Assembly (NCBI GenBank): GCA_964495095.1
Contig: CAZBUH010000019.1
Span: forward strand, 1-25,302
Reading direction: 5' to 3'
Length of the DNA: 25,302 nucleotides
From: CAZBUH01 sp964495095
GTDB taxonomy: Bacteria > Bacillota > Clostridia > Oscillospirales > Oscillospiraceae
Part shown: positions 12,926 to 20,643 of the stretch, piece after piece
Layout: each line of letters begins with the position of its first letter
How positions within the stretch are numbered: the first letter of the stretch is position 1
Program-made: the position numbers and the translations under genes
The notes under the pieces: generated by a model
What the model saw: the letters and a program-made list of their open reading frames with translations, nothing else
What the model was told of the DNA's origin: nothing
Databases searched by the model: none

Positions 12926-14017
12926 ATGTACAGCGGCAGGAAATTTTTCAGGATAATGAAGAAGCTCTCCGTTATCGCGGCCATGTGCCTTCTGGTCCGG
13001 GGGATGTCGGCGCTGTGGCCCAGGGCCGAGGCGGCGGCGGAAAGGGCGGCCGGAAGCGATGGCTTTATCTCCGCGGTTATGGATGTGCAGCTTGGCTCCG
13101 GCGGCGCGAAGAGCCGGATAGACGGTTTTATAGAGGGCCTTACGGCCCAGGAGGACGAGGAAGCCGAAGGCGAGGTTTGGGAGGACTTCCGTCTTATAAT
13201 TTCCGAGCCGCCGGATGTGGAGATAGAGAGGGAAGATACGGAGGAGCCCGATGTTCAGGAGGTCACGGTAAAGCAGGGCTACAGCGCCGACGGGATATAC
13301 ATAAAAAACTATACGGAGTACGAGGTGGATATTGAGGAGCTTATAGGTCAGGATATAAATATAAAGCTTGACGGGGGAGACCCGCAGGTGCTGATAGTCC
13401 ACACCCACGGCAGCGAGGCCTACACCGCCTCCGGCAGCGATACCCATACGGAAAGCGACCCCGGCAGGACCGAGGACACGGATTTTAACGTGGTACGGGT
13501 GGGCGACGAGCTGGAAAAGGCCCTTACAGAGAAGGGAATATCGGTGGTACACGACAGGAGCCTTTACGACTATCCCAGCTACACCGGCTCTTACGGCCGC
13601 TCCTACAGCGCGGTAAAGGAATATCTGGAGGAATACCCGAGTATTAAAATCGTCATAGACCTGCACCGGGACGCGCTGGTAGGCGACGACGGCACGGTAT
13701 ACAAGACTGTGGCGGAGCTGGAGGACTGCGATTCGGCCCAGGTAATGCTGGTGGTGGGTTCCGATTTCTGCGGCCTTGAGCACCCGAACTGGCGGGAGAA
13801 TTTTAAGCTTGCCCTGAGGATCCAGTCGGTGATGAATGAAAAATACCCGACTCTCGCGCGGCCCATTTGCCTGTCCCAGTACAGGTATAATCAGAATTTA
13901 TCCCCCGGCTCCTTTATAGTCGAGGTTGGGTGCAGCGGGAATACGCTGCAGGAGGCGATTACGGCGGTGACGCTGTTTGCAGACTCGGCGGCGGAGGTTT
14001 TAAACGGCCTGGAATAG
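12926..14017 (+). CDS. spoIIP: Stage II sporulation protein P (peptidoglycan amidase/endopeptidase)
   Basis: The start at ATG 12926 is chosen for GAGGTGA (12915-12921) and the N-terminal membrane anchor that follows, giving 363 aa; the frame is open back to 12647 but that part is hairpin-rich and has no ribosome site. Residues about 9-30 form the signal anchor. The catalytic domain has VLIVHTHGSEAYT (His159, His161, Glu164), DLHRDA (His247), VMLVVGSD and GLEHPNWRENFKLAL, then NQNLSPGSFIVEVGCSGNTLQEA. With SpoIID and SpoIIM it degrades septal peptidoglycan during engulfment. The gpr gene that precedes spoIIP in Bacillus is absent; a TSCPD-ylmH operon diverges upstream instead. Confidence 0.92.
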   Translation: MYSGRKFFRIMKKLSVIAAMCLLVRGMSALWPRAEAAAERAAGSDGFISAVMDVQLGSGGAKSRIDGFIEGLTAQEDEEAEGEVWEDFRLIISEPPDVEIEREDTEEPDVQEVTVKQGYSADGIYIKNYTEYEVDIEELIGQDINIKLDGGDPQVLIVHTHGSEAYTASGSDTHTESDPGRTEDTDFNVVRVGDELEKALTEKGISVVHDRSLYDYPSYTGSYGRSYSAVKEYLEEYPSIKIVIDLHRDALVGDDGTVYKTVAELEDCDSAQVMLVVGSDFCGLEHPNWRENFKLALRIQSVMNEKYPTLARPICLSQYRYNQNLSPGSFIVEVGCSGNTLQEAITAVTLFADSAAEVLNGLE

Positions 14018-14037
14018 CAAATCCGCTGTAAAAATTG

Positions 14038-14082
14038 CCCCCGTATTACGCACCGGGGCGGTGCGTAATACGGGGAGTTTTT
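14038..14082. terminator. Strong intrinsic terminator between spoIIP and the CYTH gene
   Basis: A perfect 16-bp stem, CCCCGTATTACGCACC (14039-14054) with GGTGCGTAATACGGGG (14060-14075) around a 5-nt loop, is followed by AGTTTTT on the plus strand. An A-rich run precedes it (14031-14034), so on the minus strand it may also serve the convergent CYTH gene. Confidence 0.9.
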
Positions 14083-14109
14083 GCGTTGCCGAGCCAAAAC
14101 AGGAAGCTT

Positions 14110-14769
14110 TTACGGTATTTCTGTTACAGGGGAGGCCGCCTGGCCCTCTTCTGAAATTTCCTTTATTCTCTCAAAGCGGCTTCGGGTCTCATACTCCAGC
14201 CCGTAGTCCTCCCGGAGCATTTTTGCAAATGACAGCAGGTTGCTCACATCACCGAAAAGCAGCTCAAGCTCCAGCCGCATCAGCGGCTTTGAGCGGCCGC
14301 CTATGCTTATGCTGCCCTCGTCCATGGCAAGCTCTACACGGAGACCCTCCGGCATGTGGAGAATGGCGGAGGTGCGCCGGTACTCTGTCTGATAGCACTC
14401 CTGAAGCTCCCTGCCGCCGATTATATCGGCGATATTGTCCGGCGCCCCTACGGATATCAGCTTATCAACCGTGTGGAGCGGGTCCTGGACTATGCACTGC
14501 CAGGAGTGGACGGTGGACAGCCCCTCCGGGCCGTTTTTGTCTATGTTGTTGGTCTTTAAGGCGGCGATATACATGCCGTCAATTTCCCTTACGCGGATGC
14601 GGAAGCCCGCGCGGTTGAGGGAGAAATCCACGGTGTCGTAGTATCTGGTCTTTATATGGCGGGTGGTTACCTCGTCTTTTATATACTGGGACACGTTCTC
14701 GTCCAAAAGGAGCCTGTTGAAAATATCCTTATCCGGAGCACGCATCTCTATTTCGATTTCAGTAGGCAT
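14110..14769 (-). CDS. CYTH-domain (triphosphate tunnel metalloenzyme-like) protein
   Basis: The 219-aa protein has the CYTH layout: N-terminal EIEIEMRAPD (residues 4-13), TRYYDTVDFSLNRAGFRIRVRE, a central AALKTNN, then VELAMDEGSIS and LMRLELELLFGD, which supply the acidic and basic residues of the tunnel. CYTH enzymes hydrolyse triphosphates or make cAMP. The usual ExExK start is altered: no lysine follows the glutamates (EIEIEMR, Glu8 or Arg10 in its place), so activity is uncertain. The gene stands alone between spoIIP and spoIIE on the opposite strand and ends 28 bp from a strong terminator. The start has AAAGGGGG upstream. Confidence 0.82.
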   Translation of the reverse strand: MPTEIEIEMRAPDKDIFNRLLLDENVSQYIKDEVTTRHIKTRYYDTVDFSLNRAGFRIRVREIDGMYIAALKTNNIDKNGPEGLSTVHSWQCIVQDPLHTVDKLISVGAPDNIADIIGGRELQECYQTEYRRTSAILHMPEGLRVELAMDEGSISIGGRSKPLMRLELELLFGDVSNLLSFAKMLREDYGLEYETRSRFERIKEISEEGQAASPVTEIP

Positions 14770-14874
14770 TCCGAATCCCCCTTTCCCCTATATTTTATAC
14801 GATGAAAGCGCCAATATCAACAGTTTTATTTCCCTTCATTTCCCGATGACATATTACGCCAGACGACAGCGTGG

Positions 14875-14908
14875 TTTGACAGCTTTTTCCCGCATATGGA
14901 ATTACAAT
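14875..14908 (+). promoter_or_regulatory. spoIIE promoter with 21-bp spacer (Spo0A-dependent type)
   Basis: TTGACA (14876-14881) and TACAAT (14903-14908) are separated by 21 bp. That is too long for a normal sigma-A promoter, but it is the spacing class of Spo0A-activated promoters such as B. subtilis spoIIE and spoIIG. A 0A-box with one mismatch (TGTCAAA on the minus strand, 14881-14875) overlaps the -35. Weaker box-like GACGACA (14862-14868) and GATGACA (14845-14851) lie upstream. Confidence 0.6.
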
Positions 14909-14948
14909 TAGTTTAAAGTATCAGTCATATGCGGGAGGAACGGGAAAA

Positions 14949-17273
14949 ATGAACAGTGTACAGATGAAAGCCCGGGCGATGAAGCTGCGGCGTGGGCTGG
15001 CAAAGCTTCAGGACGCGAGAAGCGGCGAGGGGGTCAGAGCGGCGGAGTGCGCCGTCAGGTTTATTCTTGCCTTCATTTTGTCCCGGACAAGGCTGTTTGG
15101 AAGCTACGCGCCCTTTGGGGCGGCCTTTGTGGCCTCCTCCGGGGCGGGAATACCGGGAGTGTCGGCCCTTATCGGGGCGTCCCTGGGGTATCTGCTGGAG
15201 GGCGGGCTCCTCTGGTCGCTTAAATATCTTGCCATATCACTGCTCACGGCGGCGGCGTCCTTCGTATTCAGGGATACGGAGTTTTTCAGGAAAAAATATT
15301 TCCCGCTGGCGTCTGGCCTGGTAATGGCCGCCTGCACAGGCATTGTATACGCCGCTGACGGCGGCTGGAGCTTCAGCGCCGTGAGCATGTACATAATGGA
15401 GACTGCCGTTGTCGGCGGCTTTGCATACCTTTACAGAAGTGCGCTGTCGCCGGTCTCCGGATATGACACGGGAACCCAGGCCACGGCGGGAATAATCCTG
15501 CTTGTGATGACGGCCCTGACCGCGGCCGTGAATATAAAGCTCTTCGATATGGTGTCTGTGGGCAGATCCCTCGCGCTGATTATCGTTATGATAACTGCCT
15601 ACAGGTCCGGAAGCGGCTACGGCTGCGGCGCAGGCGTGGCGGCGGGATTTCTTATGGACGCCGCCGGCACCAACACGCCGTATCTCTGCGGGGCCTACGG
15701 AATAGCCGCCGCAGTGTCGGGATTTTTTTCAAAAAGGAGCAAGCTGGCGTTTACCCTGAGCTTTGTCATAGCCCACGGCGCCTTCGTGATGCTCACAAGG
15801 GACAGCATGACCGAGGCCGGGACCCTCTACGAGACTTTTATAGCTTCGGTAGTATTCCTGATGCTGCCCCAGACCGCCGTCTCCCGCCTTTGCCTTTTCC
15901 TGCCCGCAGCCGCCGGCGATAAGAGCCGGAAGCTCCTCAGCGACTACGCCGGGGCCAGGGCGAAAAGGATATCCGAGGCTTTCCGCTCCCTCTACCGGGC
16001 GGTAACGGAGGCGGACAGCCTGCCGGGGAACATAAACGACAACGCCTACATTTTCGACAGGGCTGCGGACAGCCTGTGCCGTGACTGCAAAAAGGCCAAG
16101 CACTGCTGGCAGTACAATTACCAGAGCACCGCCGACGCCATGAATAATGCCGCCCCCAAAATGCTTGAGCGGGGCAGCGCGAAAATTGAGGATTTCCCGG
16201 AATATTTCATAAACCGGTGCCTGACTCCCGAAAAATATGTGGAGGCCGTGAACGGGGAGCTGCGGTCGCTCCTGTACCGGCGCCAGTTCAAGGCCAGAAT
16301 GAGCGAAAACAGGAGCGCGGTAAAAAGCCAGTTATGGGCCATATCCGAGCTTATGGGCGGCGTTTCCGGAGAGCTTACCGGCGACATGACGCCGGAAATA
16401 GGGCTGGAGCGGAGGCTCAACCGCTATTTCAGGAGCCGGGGCTCAAACGCCTCCGCGGCGGTTTTCAGGGACAGGAACGGCAGGATACGCGGCGAGATAC
16501 GGGGGATGGACGCCCACACCATGAAGATGGACAGCGAGCTTCTCAATAAGCTGTCCGCCGCCGTGGGCACCCGGCTCTGCGGGGCCATCCGTCAGGACGG
16601 CAGCGGCAGGCTGGAGATTATGGAGGCCGAGCCGCTCTGCGCCCGCCTCGGCACCGCCTCCTCAAGAAAAAGCGGGATGGACGAAAACGGCGACAGGAGC
16701 CTGTATTTCAAGACCGACGAGGGCGTGCTTTACGTCATCCTGTCAGACGGAATGGGCAGCGGCCCCGAGGCGGCTAAGGACAGCAAAAACGCGCTTAATG
16801 TCCTGGCGGATTTCCTTAAAGCCGGCGCAAAGCCAGAGACGGCCCTTAAAATATTAAACGGGGCTATGCTGCTGCAAAATTCCGAGAGCACCGTGGGGGC
16901 CACAGTGGACCTTTTTGCGGCGGATCTCTTTACCGGAGAGGTGAAATTTTATAAGCTGGGAGCCGCGCCCTCATATGTGCACCGGGGCAAAAACCTGCGG
17001 AAAATACCGGGCGGCGGGCTCTCCGCCGGATTTGACGACGAGCCGCAGCTTGAGGGGGCGAAAATTTCACTGGGCTCCGGCGGCACGGTGCTGATGGTGA
17101 GCGACGGGGTCTGCCCCGACGGACAGGACATGTGGCTCCGGGAGGCCGCGGCGGACTGGGACGGACGGGAGCCAAAGGAATTCGCCCTGGGCATTATAAA
17201 AACCGCCGGCGAAAAATACGGCTCCGACGACGACGCCACGGTGATAGCGCTGGCCATTTCCGAGCGGGAGTGA
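14949..17273 (+). CDS. spoIIE: Stage II sporulation protein E (PP2C-type serine phosphatase)
   Basis: This 774-aa protein has SpoIIE architecture. After a basic N-terminus, about residues 40-310 contain many hydrophobic membrane segments. A central regulatory region of about 250 residues includes Cys-rich CRDCKKAKHC. The C-terminal PP2C phosphatase domain (about 560-770) has ILSDGMGSG (about 595-602), VGATVDLF, LMVSDGV and the metal-binding GSDDDATV near the end. SpoIIE dephosphorylates SpoIIAA-P to activate sigma-F in the forespore and interacts with FtsZ at the polar septum. The start has GGGAGGAA upstream. The promoter looks Spo0A-dependent. Only the 88-aa gene follows on this strand before the AraC gene. 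Confidence 0.95.
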   Translation: MNSVQMKARAMKLRRGLAKLQDARSGEGVRAAECAVRFILAFILSRTRLFGSYAPFGAAFVASSGAGIPGVSALIGASLGYLLEGGLLWSLKYLAISLLTAAASFVFRDTEFFRKKYFPLASGLVMAACTGIVYAADGGWSFSAVSMYIMETAVVGGFAYLYRSALSPVSGYDTGTQATAGIILLVMTALTAAVNIKLFDMVSVGRSLALIIVMITAYRSGSGYGCGAGVAAGFLMDAAGTNTPYLCGAYGIAAAVSGFFSKRSKLAFTLSFVIAHGAFVMLTRDSMTEAGTLYETFIASVVFLMLPQTAVSRLCLFLPAAAGDKSRKLLSDYAGARAKRISEAFRSLYRAVTEADSLPGNINDNAYIFDRAADSLCRDCKKAKHCWQYNYQSTADAMNNAAPKMLERGSAKIEDFPEYFINRCLTPEKYVEAVNGELRSLLYRRQFKARMSENRSAVKSQLWAISELMGGVSGELTGDMTPEIGLERRLNRYFRSRGSNASAAVFRDRNGRIRGEIRGMDAHTMKMDSELLNKLSAAVGTRLCGAIRQDGSGRLEIMEAEPLCARLGTASSRKSGMDENGDRSLYFKTDEGVLYVILSDGMGSGPEAAKDSKNALNVLADFLKAGAKPETALKILNGAMLLQNSESTVGATVDLFAADLFTGEVKFYKLGAAPSYVHRGKNLRKIPGGGLSAGFDDEPQLEGAKISLGSGGTVLMVSDGVCPDGQDMWLREAAADWDGREPKEFALGIIKTAGEKYGSDDDATVIALAISERE

Positions 17274-17353
17274 TTGGATTTGCTCCGGGCCTGAATATTT
17301 TACCTTGGGCTGGGTTAAACTGGTAACAAATTCAAACCCGTGAGGTGAAATTT

Positions 17354-17620
17354 ATGGTGAAGGGCGTGTCCCGGCGCGTTATCGTGGTAAAAACCCCAGA
17401 CCCGAAGCTCTTTGACGAGGCCATTTTCATTGTAAAGGAGGACATACTGAAAACCGGCGGCGTGACCCAGGAGGATATTCTGAAGGAGGCCCAGTATACG
17501 GCCGACAGCTATATCCGGGCAAACGGCGGAAAGAGGTTTAAATCCCCGCCCCCTCCTGTCTGGACGGCCATCGGCGCCGCGGCTGTGGGTATCGCGTGGA
17601 TGGTCACCGCGCTTCTCTGA
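17354..17620 (+). CDS. 88-aa C-terminally membrane-anchored protein of unknown function
   Basis: Starting at ATG 17354 (GAGGTGA at 17341-17347; the in-frame GTG at 17345 overlaps this site), the product has 88 residues. Residues 1-62 are soluble and charged (VKGVSRRVIVVKTPDPKLFDEAIFIVKEDIL, then VTQEDILKEAQYTADSYI). A Pro stretch (SPPPP) follows, and then one transmembrane helix (about 69-88). I recall similar small proteins in Clostridia with no known role. It lies 80 bp after spoIIE on the same strand, so it may be co-expressed in sporulation, but its own promoter was not identified. Its 3' end overlaps the convergent AraC gene by 17 bp. Confidence 0.75.
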   Translation: MVKGVSRRVIVVKTPDPKLFDEAIFIVKEDILKTGGVTQEDILKEAQYTADSYIRANGGKRFKSPPPPVWTAIGAAAVGIAWMVTALL

Positions 17621-18452
17621 GCTCCCGGGGCGTCAGGCCGAACTGGCGTTTAAAGGCCCGGTGGAAAGCGGAGTAATCCGCAAAGCCGCACCGGTGGGCG
17701 GCCTCGGAGGCGGAGCTCCCGTTTTTTATAAGCTCAGAGGCCAGAAGAAGCCTCTTCTGCATCACATAGCCGTGTACCGTGGTCCCCGTAAGCTCACGGA
17801 AACGGCGCATAAAGTGGTATTTGCTCATGTATACCATATCCGCAAGCCTTCCGACGGAGAGATCCGCCGGGAGGTTTTCGTTTATATAGTCCAATATCTG
17901 GCCGATTTTCGGGTCCGAGACGCTGGCTTCCGCGTCCTTGTGGGTGGAGTCGGAGAGCATGGCCCGGTCAAGGCTCACAAGCAGCCGCAGAAAAAGCGCC
18001 TCGGACATTACGCCCTGCCCGAAGCCCCCGGAATTCACGGAGCGCTCAAGCTCGAAGAGCGCCGACTTTATCTCCGGCAGCTCCCCTCCCGGACGCATAA
18101 GGCAGAAGCCGCGCTCCCGGGAGGCGGCAAAGCACAGGTCCAGAGGCTCCGAGACCGTGCTGTGTGCGGCCATAAACCGGGGGGATATATATATGACGAT
18201 CCTGTCGTACATAACGGAGGCGTCTATTTCCGGCTTGTGGATAAGGTGGTGGCTTACGAAAAGTATGTCCCAGGGCCGCAGCAGATACCGGCGGCCCTCC
18301 ACGATGTAGCTCGCCGAGCCGGATATGAATATGACGATTTTGTCAAATTCGTGGTAGTGGAATTCCATCTCCCCCGGAGAGAAATCCCGGATGTGAAATA
18401 GCCGGAAGTCGCCGTGCAGATAGCCCCGCTTCCTGTATTCTGTCTCGTCCAT
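17604..18452 (-). CDS. AraC-family transcriptional regulator
   Basis: The 282-aa protein has an N-terminal cupin-like sensing domain (about 15-150, including FHYHEFDKIVIFISGSASYIVEG and the LLRPWDILFVSHHLIHKPE segment). The C-terminal AraC double helix-turn-helix (about 185-280) has LSVGRLADMVYMSKYHFMRRFRELTG and ASEAAHRCGFADYSAFHRAFKRQFGLTPRELR. The domain order fits sugar- or amino-acid-responsive activators. It is divergent from the PLP enzyme-dapF-murE operon, whose shared control region contains a 9-bp inverted repeat. The ligand is unknown. Its 3' end overlaps the convergent 88-aa gene by 17 bp. Confidence 0.9.
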   Translation of the reverse strand: MDETEYRKRGYLHGDFRLFHIRDFSPGEMEFHYHEFDKIVIFISGSASYIVEGRRYLLRPWDILFVSHHLIHKPEIDASVMYDRIVIYISPRFMAAHSTVSEPLDLCFAASRERGFCLMRPGGELPEIKSALFELERSVNSGGFGQGVMSEALFLRLLVSLDRAMLSDSTHKDAEASVSDPKIGQILDYINENLPADLSVGRLADMVYMSKYHFMRRFRELTGTTVHGYVMQKRLLLASELIKNGSSASEAAHRCGFADYSAFHRAFKRQFGLTPRELREAR

Positions 18453-18487
18453 AATAAGGCACCGCCCCCTTTTTATATGACACCTCT

Positions 18488-18557
18488 ATTATACAGCATT
18501 TTTTGCAATATTAAAAGCAGTATTTACTATATACATTGCAAAACAAAAAGGTATAAT
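18488..18557. promoter_or_regulatory. Divergent promoter region with long-spaced inverted repeat
   Basis: TATAAT for the PLP-enzyme operon is at 18552-18557 (plus) and TATAAT for the AraC gene at 18493-18488 (minus); neither has a good -35. Between them TTTTGCAAT (18501-18509) and ATTGCAAAA (18535-18543) form a perfect 9-bp inverted repeat with centres 34 bp apart. This is a plausible operator for the adjacent AraC-type regulator. Confidence 0.5.
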
Positions 18558-18616
18558 AATTATGTAAACAGAAGAAAAATTTGCCCGAAAACGGGACTTG
18601 ACAGCGGAGGCAGCAT

Positions 18617-19795
18617 ATGAAAAACGAGTGTTATTACGACGACTTCAGCAGGAAAGAGGACCTCAGCTTTGCTTCAAAGGCGGTGCACGGCGCTTTGGGC
18701 TGCGATCCGATGACAGGCTCGGTGAGCTTCCCCATATTCCAGACGGCCACATTCCGCCACAGGGGCTTCGGCGTTTCCACGGGCTTTGACTATTCCCGGC
18801 TTCAGAATCCCACGCGGCAGGAGCTGGAGCGCACCATGGCCATACTGGAAAACGGCCTGGAGGGCTTTGCCTTTGCCAGCGGCCAGGCGGCCAACATGGC
18901 GCTTTTCACAATGCTTCAAAAGGGCGACCATGTGCTTTTGTCCGACGATATTTACGGCGGCACCTTCCGTATCTGCGAGGAGATATTTTCAAAATTCGGC
19001 GCGGAATTCACATACGTGGACATGTCCGACACGGAGGCGGTGGAGGCCGCCATACGGCCCAGCACCAGGATGTTCTTTGTAGAGACGCCCACAAACCCCA
19101 TGATGAAGGTGGCGGACATAAGGAAGATATCGGTTATGGCCAAGGCCCAGGGGGCCGTGCTTGTAGTGGACAACACCTTCCTGACGCCGTATTTTCAGCA
19201 GCCCCTTGATTTGGGCGCCGACATTGTGGTGCACAGCGGCACAAAATACCTGGGGGGCCACAACGACACCATCGCCGGCATCGCGGTGGTAAAGTCCCAG
19301 GAGCACGCGGACTTTTTCAGGGCGCAGCTTAAATCCCACGGGAACGGCCTTGCGGCGCTGGACTCCTGGCTGCTTATCCGGGGTATAAAGACCCTGCCCC
19401 TCAGAATGGAAAAGCATAACTCAAACGCCATGGCGGTGGCCCATTTCCTGAGAAACCACCCCAAGGTGAAGAAGGTATACTATGTGGGCTTTGAGGATCA
19501 CAAGGACTACGCCGTGACAAAGAGCCAGACCAGGGGCTTCGGCGGCATGATATCCTTTGAGCTTGACAGCCTGGAGACTACAATGAATCTCCTCTCCCGG
19601 GTGAAGATGATACTTTTTGCCGAGAGCCTGGGCGGCGTTGAAAGCCTTATCACCTATCCCATGACCCAGACCCATGAGAGCATCCCCGAGGAGACAAGGG
19701 AGGCCCTGGGCATAAACGAGCGGTTTATAAGAATTTCCGTGGGCATAGAGGACGAAAAGGACATTATCGCCGATTTGGAGCAGGCCCTGAGGTGA
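18617..19795 (+). CDS. Cys/Met metabolism PLP-dependent enzyme (trans-sulfuration family)
   Basis: The 392-aa protein belongs to the cystathionine gamma-synthase/beta-lyase family. It has the phosphate-binding YSRLQNPTRQELE (59-71) and FASGQAANMA (86-95), the cofactor region VETPTNPMMKVADI and DNTFLTPYFQQPL, the PLP lysine Lys210 in HSGTKYLGGHND, and the C-terminal SLGGVESLITYPMTQTHESIP. Members use homoserine esters, cystathionine or methionine; this sequence alone does not fix which. The start has GGAGG (18606-18610). It is the first gene of an overlapping operon with dapF, murE and a cyclophilin, and its stop lies 2 nt before the dapF ATG. It is divergent from an AraC-type regulator. Confidence 0.88.
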   Translation: MKNECYYDDFSRKEDLSFASKAVHGALGCDPMTGSVSFPIFQTATFRHRGFGVSTGFDYSRLQNPTRQELERTMAILENGLEGFAFASGQAANMALFTMLQKGDHVLLSDDIYGGTFRICEEIFSKFGAEFTYVDMSDTEAVEAAIRPSTRMFFVETPTNPMMKVADIRKISVMAKAQGAVLVVDNTFLTPYFQQPLDLGADIVVHSGTKYLGGHNDTIAGIAVVKSQEHADFFRAQLKSHGNGLAALDSWLLIRGIKTLPLRMEKHNSNAMAVAHFLRNHPKVKKVYYVGFEDHKDYAVTKSQTRGFGGMISFELDSLETTMNLLSRVKMILFAESLGGVESLITYPMTQTHESIPEETREALGINERFIRISVGIEDEKDIIADLEQALR

Positions 19796-19797
19796 AA

Positions 19798-20643
19798 ATG
19801 GATATTAAATTTACAAAGATGCAGGCCTACGGCAACGACTATGTGTATGTGGACGCCGTGCATCAGAAGATAGAAAACCCGTCGGATTTGGCGAAAAAGG
19901 TGTCGGACAGGCATTTCGGCATCGGCTCCGACGGACTGGTGCTCATCTGCCCCTCGGAAAAGGGGGAGTACCGCATGAGGATGTTTAACCCCGACGGCAC
20001 TGAGGGAGAGATGTGCGGAAACGCTCTGCGGAGCCTCTCAAAATTCATATACTACTACGGGATGACCGACAAGACCCATTTCCGGATAGAGACTCTGGGC
20101 GGTATGCAGCAGATATGGCTTACGGTGGAAAACGGGGAAGTGGTTAACATAACCGCCGACATCGGGGAGCCCCGGCTGGATACGAAAATAATCCCCGTGA
20201 ACACGGAGCTGCCGGAATTTATAGACCAGCCGGTTACGGTGCTGGACAGGACGTTCAATATTACAGCCGTGTCCTGGGGAAACCCCCACTGCGTCATGTT
20301 TATAGACGATACGGAGAGCTTCGGCGTGTCGAAATACGGCCCGGCAATCGAGTGCCTCACGGAGCTTTTTCCCAATAAGACAAACGTCACCTTCGCCCAG
20401 CTTGTAAGCCCGGACTGCATAAAGATACGCGAGTGGGAGCGGGGCACGGGAGAGACAATAGGCTGCGGCACCGGCTGCTGCACCGCAGTTGTGGCCGCCG
20501 TCCTGCTGGGAAAGGCGGAGCGGAAGGTCAGCGTGCGGCAGATCGGCGGCGTTCTGGACGTGGAGTGGAAAGAGAACGGCCATGTTTTCATGACCGGCCC
20601 GTCCAATATAATTTACGAGGGGGTATACCCTTATGAAGCTTAG
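19798..20643 (+). CDS. dapF: Diaminopimelate epimerase
   Basis: With ATG 19798 (GAGGTG just upstream) the protein is 281 aa, typical for DapF. It has the two catalytic cysteines, Cys73 in MCGNALRS and Cys223 in GCGTGCC, and the N-terminal KMQAYGNDYVYVDA, SWGNPHCVMF and GTGETIGCGTG signatures. It converts LL- to meso-diaminopimelate, the lysine precursor and cross-linking residue of peptidoglycan. An earlier in-frame GTG (19792) overlaps the ribosome site. The gene is packed directly after the PLP enzyme gene and overlaps murE by 11 nt, which suggests coupled production of the DAP supplier and the DAP-adding ligase. Confidence 0.95.
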   Translation: MDIKFTKMQAYGNDYVYVDAVHQKIENPSDLAKKVSDRHFGIGSDGLVLICPSEKGEYRMRMFNPDGTEGEMCGNALRSLSKFIYYYGMTDKTHFRIETLGGMQQIWLTVENGEVVNITADIGEPRLDTKIIPVNTELPEFIDQPVTVLDRTFNITAVSWGNPHCVMFIDDTESFGVSKYGPAIECLTELFPNKTNVTFAQLVSPDCIKIREWERGTGETIGCGTGCCTAVVAAVLLGKAERKVSVRQIGGVLDVEWKENGHVFMTGPSNIIYEGVYPYEA

